A stretch of DNA of 5,274 bases from Bacteroidales bacterium (GTDB lineage Bacteria > Bacteroidota > Bacteroidia > Bacteroidales > UBA10428): NCBI GenBank assembly GCA_030626465.1, contig DAOUOU010000184.1, positions 1 to 5,274 on the forward strand, in the 5' to 3' direction. How positions within the stretch are numbered: position 1 is the first letter of the stretch; the number at the start of each line of letters is the position of its first letter. Made by a program: the position numbers and the translations under genes. The notes below the pieces were generated by a model, which had not been told where the DNA came from, made no database searches, and saw nothing but the letters and a program-made list of their open reading frames with translations. Positions 1 to 5,274 of the stretch are shown piece after piece.

Positions 1-48
1 ATCAGGGTATACCATAACATGCGGAGAATATTTGGAGCTAAAATTATT
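1..48. repeat. Inverted copy of 308-355, probable assembly or amplification chimera
   Basis: Bases 1-48 are an exact reverse complement of 308-355, with identity stopping abruptly at base 49. The distal copy lies inside the membrane-protein coding region, where it encodes an uninterrupted stretch of hydrophobic helix. The copy at the left edge makes no sense in the same reading frame: it places an in-frame TAA at 39-41 just before a good [4Fe-4S] cysteine motif. An inverted duplication that starts at the first base of the sequence and breaks a conserved domain is typical of a fold-back chimera at a contig end. A genuine inverted repeat in the genome is possible but less likely. I see the repeat directly; its artefactual origin is inference. 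Confidence 0.85.
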
Positions 49-932
49 GCGGTGAATGCAGCGAGACCTGTCCCCGAGATGCAAATCCGGGAGAACTGAT
101 GATGGCATTAAGACGTTATCTAACCACAATCTATGACTGGACAGGGTTGTCAAAGCTATTTTACAAATCTGTTCCAGCACTTATCATTGCTTTCATTCTG
201 GTAGCGATTTCAATCATAGGTGTCGGATGGGCTAAAGGCTTCGACACCAATTCATTGATGGAATTCGGACACCTCTTTGAAAAAATAGCCATTCTTGCCG
301 TTGCCCTAATAATTTTAGCTCCAAATATTCTCCGCATGTTATGGTATACCCTGATAAAAGGGAGAATAAAGGCTCCTCCACTTTCTTACATTACGGGTTT
401 TTGGGATCTGGTACTGCATATGTTCACGCAGAAAAATACTTTGAAATGTAAGGAAAACCGGTTAAGGTGGTTTGAACACTTCTTTGTTGTGCTTGGTTAT
501 TTGTCTCTGTTATTCACTACTATCTTTCTCAACTGGTTTTCAACTGAAAATATCTATATTATTTATCTTGGATATATTGTAGGAGCTTTAACTTTTATTA
601 TCACATTTGACTTCATTATCAGACGGATCAGAAAAAAAAGTGAACTCAGTAAATTTTCACACCCATCCGACTGGTTGTTTGTTGTATGGCTCTTCTTAAT
701 GGGTTTATCAGCTTTTCTTGTACGTGTATTTATAGATTTAGAACTGCTCGGGAGTAATTTGTGGCTTTATCTGCTCCATCTTATTATTCTTGCGCAATGG
801 GCTGTAATTATTGTTCCCTTTGGAAAATGGACACATTTCCTTTACCGCTCGTTTGCAATTTATATTGCCGGAATCAGGAAAGCTGCCATGATAAAACAAA
901 GTAAAGAAGAGCTGGTATTAAGTACAGCATAA
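48..932 (+). CDS. HdrC/QmoC-like [4Fe-4S] and membrane cytochrome-type subunit, 5' truncated
   Basis: This is the C-terminal part of a protein joining an HdrC-type iron-sulfur domain to a membrane anchor. The frame is open upstream of the ATG at 99 and reads CGECSETCPRDANPGEL from base 48, the last three cysteines of a CxxCxxCxxxCP cluster motif, so that ATG (followed by a second ATG) is internal and not the start. Counting from it, hydrophobic segments lie near residues 25-44, 62-85, 126-147, 152-174, 190-211 and 221-240. H127, H227 and H246, in or next to helices, are candidate haem b ligands. Known architecture: QmoC joins an HdrC-like dicluster domain to an HdrE/NarI-like haem b domain and exchanges electrons with menaquinone. 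About 100 N-terminal residues would be missing if this has QmoC-like length. The stop is 15 bp before hdrA, in the same frame, indicating one operon. Assignment to QmoC rather than another HdrC-membrane fusion is uncertain. Confidence 0.8.
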   Translation, partial: CGECSETCPRDANPGELMMALRRYLTTIYDWTGLSKLFYKSVPALIIAFILVAISIIGVGWAKGFDTNSLMEFGHLFEKIAILAVALIILAPNILRMLWYTLIKGRIKAPPLSYITGFWDLVLHMFTQKNTLKCKENRLRWFEHFFVVLGYLSLLFTTIFLNWFSTENIYIIYLGYIVGALTFIITFDFIIRRIRKKSELSKFSHPSDWLFVVWLFLMGLSAFLVRVFIDLELLGSNLWLYLLHLIILAQWAVIIVPFGKWTHFLYRSFAIYIAGIRKAAMIKQSKEELVLSTA

Positions 933-947
933 ATATTTAGTATCATT

Positions 948-2678
948 ATGGAAGAAAAAAGAATAGGTGTATATATCTGCTGGTGCGGCTCGAACATTGC
1001 GAAAATGATTGATGTTGGGCGAATAGCTAAGGAAACACAAAAATTTTCAAATGTTGTTATGGCTCGCGATTATAAATATATGTGTTCCGATCCGGGTCAG
1101 GAAACACTTATCAGCGATATCAAGAAATACAAACTCAACCGTATTGTGGTGGCAGCCTGTTCACCCCGTCTTCATGAGCCTACATTCCGCAAAGCCCTTG
1201 AGCAGGCAGGCATGAATCCTTATTTATTTCAAATGGCTAACATTCGCGAACAGGATTCATGGGTTCATATCGATAGAGAATATGCCACATTAAAAGCACT
1301 TTCACTGATAAAAGCAGCGGTTAGCCGTGTATACCATCACAAACCTCTTGAGAAACGATCAGTCGAAGTAAATCCGGCTACACTCATCATAGGAGGAGGA
1401 ATATCCGGTATTTCTGCTGCATTAGAAATTGCCAATGCAGGCAAACAGGTTTACCTGGTTGAAAAATCAGATGCCCTGGGAGGGATCACAGCCAGGCTCG
1501 ATCTTAGTTTCCCTTTTCTGGAAAGTGTACGTCAGATGCTAAAGCCTAAGATTCAACAGGTTCAGGCTCACAAATTAATCGATGTCTTTCTGAATCCTAC
1601 TTTCGAAGACATAACAGGGTACGTCGGAAATTTTAAGTCGAAAATCCGTCAGAATGGTCCGGAAAAGGAATTACTGTTTGGAAATATAATTGTGGCAACC
1701 GGTTTACAAGCTTTCAATCCCGAAGTGATTCCTGAATATGGCTATGGTAAATTACCCGATGTAATCACTTCGCTTGAAATGGAAGAAATGTTGATGCGTG
1801 GAAATGTTATTACAAGCAATGGGAAAGAACCTGAAAATATTGCGATAATTCACTGTGTTGGCAGCCGAAACTCAAAGTACCATCCCTACTGTTCCCGAAC
1901 ATGTTGCAGCACAGCTTTGAAATATGCTAATCAACTTCGCTCGATGTTACCCGACTCGAATATTTATGAGTTATATGCCGATATGCGCACGTTTGGAAAA
2001 GGGTGTGAAGAGTTCTATTCTGATTCATCCCGCCGAAAAATACTATTCCTGATGTTCGATCAGGAAGAAGGGCTGCCAAATATCAGCAAAGCACCTCAGA
2101 ACGATAGTTCAGAAATGATCATCAATATGCATGAAAAACTTTCGGGGGAAGAAATTGAGATCCCTGCCGATATGGTTATCCTGATGACAGCCATGGAAGC
2201 ACAGAACGATGCAAAAGATATTGCCCGGCTTACCGGAATAAGTTTATGTAGTAATGATTTTTATATCGAAAAACATCCAAAGCTTGATCCGGTTGCAACC
2301 ACAACTGATGGAGTATATATAGTGGGTACCTGTCAGAGTCCGAAAGATATTGTCGAGAGTATTGCCCAGGCAAAAGCTGCAGCTGCACGCGTACTAGCCA
2401 GTATCGCAGTTGTTAATATGGAAGTTGAAGTTACGACTGCACACGTAAATGAAGATGTATGTTGTGGATGCCAGACTTGTATAATGGTATGTCCCTACAC
2501 CGCTATTCATTTCGATGAGGAGAAGAAGGTGTCGGTCGTAAATGAGGCTCTTTGCAAGGGTTGCGGAACATGCGGGTCGACCTGTCCGACAGGTGCGATT
2601 GAAAGCCGCCATTTTACCGACATACAAATACTGTCGCAAATCGAAGGTTTGCTTAAATCTGAAAAAGAATCTATCTAA
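948..2678 (+). CDS. hdrA: HdrA-like FAD/iron-sulfur subunit, short form
   Basis: This 576-residue flavoprotein is the electron-distributing subunit of Hdr-type complexes. The N-terminal domain carries the HdrA-type cysteines C11, C13, C46 (YMCSDPGQ) and C71 (AACSPRLHEPTFR). A Rossmann FAD motif GGGISG lies at 149-154, followed by EKSDALGG. The family signature HCVGSR and YCSRTCC supplies C303, C315, C319 and C320, with C353 further on. A C-terminal two-cluster ferredoxin has C505/C508/C511/C515 and C536/C539/C542/C546; in the methanogen complex this domain receives electrons from MvhD. Methanogen HdrA, near 650 residues, also has a ferredoxin domain inserted in the flavin domain. Here there are no cysteines between 154 and 303, and only about 17 residues join GYVGNF to IIVATG, so the insert is absent. 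No Shine-Dalgarno is visible; the ATG is the only start that includes the conserved RIGVYICWCGSN opening. A soluble cytoplasmic protein is expected. Confidence 0.93.
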   Translation: MEEKRIGVYICWCGSNIAKMIDVGRIAKETQKFSNVVMARDYKYMCSDPGQETLISDIKKYKLNRIVVAACSPRLHEPTFRKALEQAGMNPYLFQMANIREQDSWVHIDREYATLKALSLIKAAVSRVYHHKPLEKRSVEVNPATLIIGGGISGISAALEIANAGKQVYLVEKSDALGGITARLDLSFPFLESVRQMLKPKIQQVQAHKLIDVFLNPTFEDITGYVGNFKSKIRQNGPEKELLFGNIIVATGLQAFNPEVIPEYGYGKLPDVITSLEMEEMLMRGNVITSNGKEPENIAIIHCVGSRNSKYHPYCSRTCCSTALKYANQLRSMLPDSNIYELYADMRTFGKGCEEFYSDSSRRKILFLMFDQEEGLPNISKAPQNDSSEMIINMHEKLSGEEIEIPADMVILMTAMEAQNDAKDIARLTGISLCSNDFYIEKHPKLDPVATTTDGVYIVGTCQSPKDIVESIAQAKAAAARVLASIAVVNMEVEVTTAHVNEDVCCGCQTCIMVCPYTAIHFDEEKKVSVVNEALCKGCGTCGSTCPTGAIESRHFTDIQILSQIEGLLKSEKESI

Positions 2679-2688
2679 ACAATTGAAT

Positions 2689-3114
2689 ATGGCATTTGAA
2701 CCTACAATAATATCTTTTCTCTGTAACTGGTGTTCATACACAGGAGCCGACCTGGCCGGAACCTCACGTATTCCTTATGCTCCCAACCTGCGTACCATTC
2801 GTATCATGTGTTCGGGAAGAATCGAGCCTACATTTGTATTAAAAGCTTTCCGTGAAGGGGCCGATGGAGTGCTAATGTGTGGTTGTCACCCGGGTGATTG
2901 CCATTACCACGAAGGCAACTATAAATGCCTTAGAAGATATCATCTGTTACAAAAATACCTGCAGCAGATGGGTATAAAGAAAGAACGGGTTCGACTGGAA
3001 TGGATCAGTGCCAGCGAAGGAAAGCAATTTGCTGCATTGGCAAATGAATTCACAGAAACCATCAGACAGCTGGGACCCTGTAAAATAAAGGGAGTAATGG
3101 AAACGCTTACATAA
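2689..3114 (+). CDS. mvhD: MvhD-like hydrogenase iron-sulfur linker subunit
   Basis: This 141-residue protein matches the MvhD/FlpD family in size and motifs. It shows CNWCSY at C12/C15, CSGR at C41, and CGCHPGDCHY with C64, C66 and C71, plus C80. In the methanogen complex MvhD holds a [2Fe-2S] cluster and passes electrons from the hydrogenase small subunit to HdrA. I chose the ATG at 2689 because the family begins directly at this point (MAFEPTIISFLCNWC). The frame stays open upstream to an ATG at 2542, but that would overlap the conserved hdrA ferredoxin domain out of frame and add about 49 unrelated residues. It starts 10 bp after hdrA without a Shine-Dalgarno, so it is almost certainly co-transcribed. 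It is a separate gene, not the HdrA-MvhD fusion seen in some organisms. Confidence 0.93.
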   Translation: MAFEPTIISFLCNWCSYTGADLAGTSRIPYAPNLRTIRIMCSGRIEPTFVLKAFREGADGVLMCGCHPGDCHYHEGNYKCLRRYHLLQKYLQQMGIKKERVRLEWISASEGKQFAALANEFTETIRQLGPCKIKGVMETLT

Positions 3115-3288
3115 TTAATAATTAATAATTAAGAATTAATAATTAAGAACCGAACCGACCGCAGGGAGCTCATGACCGAAGGGAATAACTTTCCGCAGGG
3201 CGAGTTCGGCGAAGCCAACCGAGTTTACGAGGACGGCGGAGCCAATTAAAAATTAAGAATTATTTGGAGTAATTGGAATTTTACTAAT
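3115..3288. repeat. Intergenic repeat: AT-rich direct repeats around a GC-rich core
   Basis: The gap between mvhD and mvhG is filled by a composite repeat. AATTAATAATTAAGAA occurs at 3120-3135 and again at 3134-3149, a 14-bp period. A third copy with one mismatch lies at 3244-3259 on the same strand. Between them, 3150-3243 is strikingly GC-rich and internally repetitive: CCGCAGGG at 3159-3166 and 3193-3200, CGAGTT at 3201-3206 and 3220-3225, and GGCGAAGCCAA at 3208-3218 matched with one change by GGCGGAGCCAA at 3235-3245. The AT-rich arms are direct repeats, not inverted, so this is not a classical MITE with terminal inverted repeats. I see no clear hairpin-plus-T-run terminator and no promoter I can defend. 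A family of interspersed copies in the genome is inferred from its look. It separates the linker gene from the hydrogenase core genes. Confidence 0.75.
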
Positions 3289-4284
3289 ATGTCAAAAGAA
3301 ACGAAGAATAAACCAAAACTGAAATTAGCCATATACTGGGGTGCTGCATGCGGGGGGTGTTGTATATCGGTACTCGATGTGCACGAGAAGTTATTTGATG
3401 TTGTAGCAGTTGCCGATCTGGTATTCTGGCCTATAGCACTCGATGTAAAATATGCCGATGTAGAAGCCATGGAAAATGGGTTTATTGATGTCACCCTCTA
3501 TAATGGAGCTGTAAGAAATAGTGAAAATGAGCACATGGCAAAATTACTCAGGCAAAAATCCAAGATATTGATAGCCTATGGCTCATGTGCACATTTGGGA
3601 GGTATTCCCGGTTTGGCCAATTTCCATAATAAAGAAGAGATTTTCGAACGTGTTTATCACACAAGTGAATCAACTGTGAATAAAGAGAGGGTTGAGCCGG
3701 TAACAAGCTATAAAGTGGCCGAGGGTACTCTTAGTCTTCCTGAGTTTTTTAATGATGTTAGGGCCCTTGATCAGGTAGTCGATGTTGATTATTACCTGCC
3801 CGGCTGTCCTCCTCAGACAGAAAGATTTGTGGAAGTATTTATGGCCATTGTAACCAATGCCAGTTTGCCACCCAATGGTTCGGTAGTGGGAGCAACAGAA
3901 AAGGCGCAGTGCGATGAATGTCAGCGTAAAAAAACAGATAACAAAAGGATAAAACAGTTTAAACGTCTTGTGGAAGTGATAGACGATGGAGAAACCTGTT
4001 TTCTGGAACAGGGAATCATATGTATGGGTCCAGCTACACGCAGTGGATGTGGATACCGCTGTATTGAAGGAAATAGTCCGTGCCAGGGATGTTATGGTCC
4101 TCCTTCTACTTCGCCCGATCCAGGGGCCAAAATGATGTCGGCCATTGCAACAATGATCGACTCAAACGACCCGGACGAAATAATAAAAATTGTAGAGCAA
4201 ATTGAAGATCCTGCAGGAACTTTTTACCGCTTTAGTTTACCTGGCTCCATTCTCCGGCGTAAACTTATTGAAACTCAAACGTGA
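3289..4284 (+). CDS. mvhG: [NiFe] hydrogenase small subunit, MvhG type (group 3c)
   Basis: This 331-residue electron-transfer subunit pairs with the NiFe large subunit encoded next. WGAACGGCC supplies C21 and C24, GSCAHLGG supplies C100, and PGCPPQTERF supplies C173: four ligands of the proximal [4Fe-4S] cluster. The C-terminal part holds exactly eight more cysteines in CDEC (208, 211), C237, C245, C254, C258 and CQGC (265, 268), enough for two further [4Fe-4S] clusters, matching the three clusters known for MvhG. There is no Tat signal peptide, so the enzyme is cytoplasmic, unlike group 1 uptake hydrogenases. The ATG at 3289 is the only one in frame after the upstream stop at 3247-3249. A GGAG at 3266-3269 sits 19 bp away, too far to be a normal ribosome site. 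The stop shares one base with the mvhA start, suggesting coupled translation of the two subunits. Confidence 0.95.
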   Translation: MSKETKNKPKLKLAIYWGAACGGCCISVLDVHEKLFDVVAVADLVFWPIALDVKYADVEAMENGFIDVTLYNGAVRNSENEHMAKLLRQKSKILIAYGSCAHLGGIPGLANFHNKEEIFERVYHTSESTVNKERVEPVTSYKVAEGTLSLPEFFNDVRALDQVVDVDYYLPGCPPQTERFVEVFMAIVTNASLPPNGSVVGATEKAQCDECQRKKTDNKRIKQFKRLVEVIDDGETCFLEQGIICMGPATRSGCGYRCIEGNSPCQGCYGPPSTSPDPGAKMMSAIATMIDSNDPDEIIKIVEQIEDPAGTFYRFSLPGSILRRKLIETQT

Positions 4285-5274
4285 TGAAACAATATACCAT
4301 TGATCCAATAACGCGACTTGAAGGTCATGGCAAAATAGAGATATTCTGCAATGACGATGGCAACGTCGAAAATGTTTATTTCCAGGTGCCGGAGTTACGC
4401 GGGTTTGAAAAATTTTGTGAAGGCCGGCCCGTTGAAGAACTTTCCCAGATAGTTACAAAAATATGTGGGGTATGTCCCGGTTGCCACCACATGGCGGCAG
4501 GCAAAGCAGCCGATGAAGTATATGGACTGGAACCTACACTAACTGCCAGGAAGCTTCGCGAACTGTTCTATATGGCACACTTTATTCATAGTCATATCGC
4601 ACACTTTTATGCACTTGCTGCCCCCGATTTTATCGTTGGACCAACCGCCAAAAAAGAAGAGAGAAATATTCTGGGTGTCATAGCCAAAGTTGGAAAAGAA
4701 ACAGGTACAGAAGTCATCAAACAACGGCGTCTTGCACAGGAAATTCAGGCACTTCTCGGTGGACATCAAACCCATGTGGTGATGAATATTCCGGGGGGTG
4801 TAAAAAAAGGGCTGACTGAAAAGCAACGTGATGAGATTGTTGAAACATCCAAAGGCTTTGTTGAGTTCTCAAAGTTTTCGCTTAAGATATTTAATGATAT
4901 TGTACTGGGCAACAAAGATTATGTCGACCTTATTGTAAACGGCCCTTATTTTCTGAAAATTCATTCCATGGGATTGGTGGATGAAAACAACAAAGTGAAT
5001 TTTTACGATGGAAAAGTCCGTGTGGTTGATACCGATGGAGAAGAGTTATGTAAATATGCTCCTAACGAATACCGGGAATTTGTTGAAGAAAGAGTTGAAC
5101 CATGGAGTTACCTGAAATTTCCTTACCTGAAAAAGAAGGGATGGAATGGTTTCAATGAAGGAAAGGATTCAGGAGTATACCATGCTACTCCCTTATCAAG
5201 GTTAAATGTTTCCAATGGAATGGCCACTCCCCTGGCACAGAAAGAATACGAGAGAATGTATGAAACTCTGGGTG
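4284..5274 (+). CDS. mvhA: [NiFe] hydrogenase large subunit, MvhA type (group 3c), 3' truncated
   Basis: This catalytic subunit carries the NiFe(CN)2CO site for reversible H2 cleavage. The frame is open from the ATG overlapping the mvhG stop to the right edge, giving 330 complete codons. ITRLEGHGKIEIF at residues 9-21 is the N-terminal large-subunit motif. KICGVCPGCHH at 59-69 is the L1 motif, with C61 and C64 as the first pair of metal ligands and H68 following. RGFEKFCEGRP at 39-49 and the GGHQTH segment further on fit the F420-non-reducing (Mvh) branch. The C-terminal L2 motif (DPCxxCxxH), holding the other two Ni/Fe cysteines, is beyond the window, with perhaps 100-150 residues missing by family length. 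Position 59 is Lys where Arg is usual. No Shine-Dalgarno is seen, so translation probably depends on coupling to mvhG. A maturation protease site cannot be assessed. Confidence 0.95.
   Translation, partial: MKQYTIDPITRLEGHGKIEIFCNDDGNVENVYFQVPELRGFEKFCEGRPVEELSQIVTKICGVCPGCHHMAAGKAADEVYGLEPTLTARKLRELFYMAHFIHSHIAHFYALAAPDFIVGPTAKKEERNILGVIAKVGKETGTEVIKQRRLAQEIQALLGGHQTHVVMNIPGGVKKGLTEKQRDEIVETSKGFVEFSKFSLKIFNDIVLGNKDYVDLIVNGPYFLKIHSMGLVDENNKVNFYDGKVRVVDTDGEELCKYAPNEYREFVEERVEPWSYLKFPYLKKKGWNGFNEGKDSGVYHATPLSRLNVSNGMATPLAQKEYERMYETLG

Noticed and set aside
1..99. Open frame 1-99 ending in TGA and overlapping the ATG at 99, read as the end of a separate upstream gene
   Set aside because: Its first half is the inverted copy and its product is nondescript, while the other frame gives a clear [4Fe-4S] motif continuous with the downstream gene.
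1..355. Inverted repeats as an invertible DNA switch
   Set aside because: The right copy lies in conserved coding sequence, there is no recombinase gene in view, and inversion of the spacer would only destroy the gene.
2542..2688. Longer N-terminus for mvhD starting at the ATG at 2542
   Set aside because: It would overlap the conserved second ferredoxin cluster of hdrA in another frame and add about 49 residues unlike the family; the MvhD homology begins at the ATG at 2689.
2394..2741. Minus-strand open frame across the end of hdrA and start of mvhD
   Set aside because: It lies antisense to two conserved coding regions and shows no recognisable domain.
3150..3243. GC-rich intergenic core as a rho-independent terminator or a CRISPR array
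   Set aside because: There is no strong hairpin followed by a T run, and the internal repeats are few, short and unevenly spaced (34, 27 and 19 bp offsets).
3246..3494. Minus-strand open frame over the mvhG start
   Set aside because: It is antisense to the conserved proximal cluster motif of mvhG and its Ser/Thr-rich product resembles no family I know.
4539..4826. Minus-strand open frame within mvhA
   Set aside because: It is a by-product of the mvhA coding sequence and has no motif of its own.

Overview
The window is a fragment of a hydrogenase–heterodisulfide-reductase-type gene cluster, all on the + strand and cut at both ends. In order it holds the 3' part of an HdrC/QmoC-like iron-sulfur and membrane protein, a short HdrA flavoprotein (hdrA), the [2Fe-2S] linker subunit mvhD, a repeat-filled intergenic gap, and the small (mvhG) and large (mvhA, cut at the right edge) subunits of a cytoplasmic group 3c-type [NiFe] hydrogenase.

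Organism: an anaerobic bacterium is likely, and I favour Bacteroidota with moderate confidence. The genes are moderately AT-rich, and none of the four visible start codons has a convincing Shine-Dalgarno sequence at normal spacing. The 3115-3288 gap carries AT-rich AATTAAGAA-type repeats around a GC-rich core, a style I associate with interspersed repeats of that phylum. Methanogens also carry mvhDGA and hdrA, but the QmoC-like membrane fusion and the repeat speak against one.

Layout: bases 1-48 are an exact inverted copy of 308-355 and are probably a contig-end chimera. From about 48 to 932 runs the HdrC/QmoC-like gene; its reading frame extends upstream of the first ATG and encodes the end of a [4Fe-4S] motif. 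hdrA (948-2678), mvhD (2689-3114), mvhG (3289-4284) and mvhA (4284 to the end) follow. Spacing is tight (15 and 10 bp gaps, a 1 bp overlap) except for the 174 bp repeat between mvhD and mvhG.

How they fit together: by analogy with the methanogen MvhAGD-HdrABC complex, MvhA/MvhG oxidise H2 (or form it), MvhD carries the electrons to the C-terminal ferredoxin domain of HdrA, and the HdrA FAD distributes them. The unusual points are that the HdrC-like partner is fused to a membrane domain with about six helices, and that HdrA lacks the cysteine-rich ferredoxin insert of methanogen HdrA. Together they suggest a hydrogenase module docked to the membrane and exchanging electrons with the quinone pool. 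Whether it bifurcates cannot be decided from this sequence.
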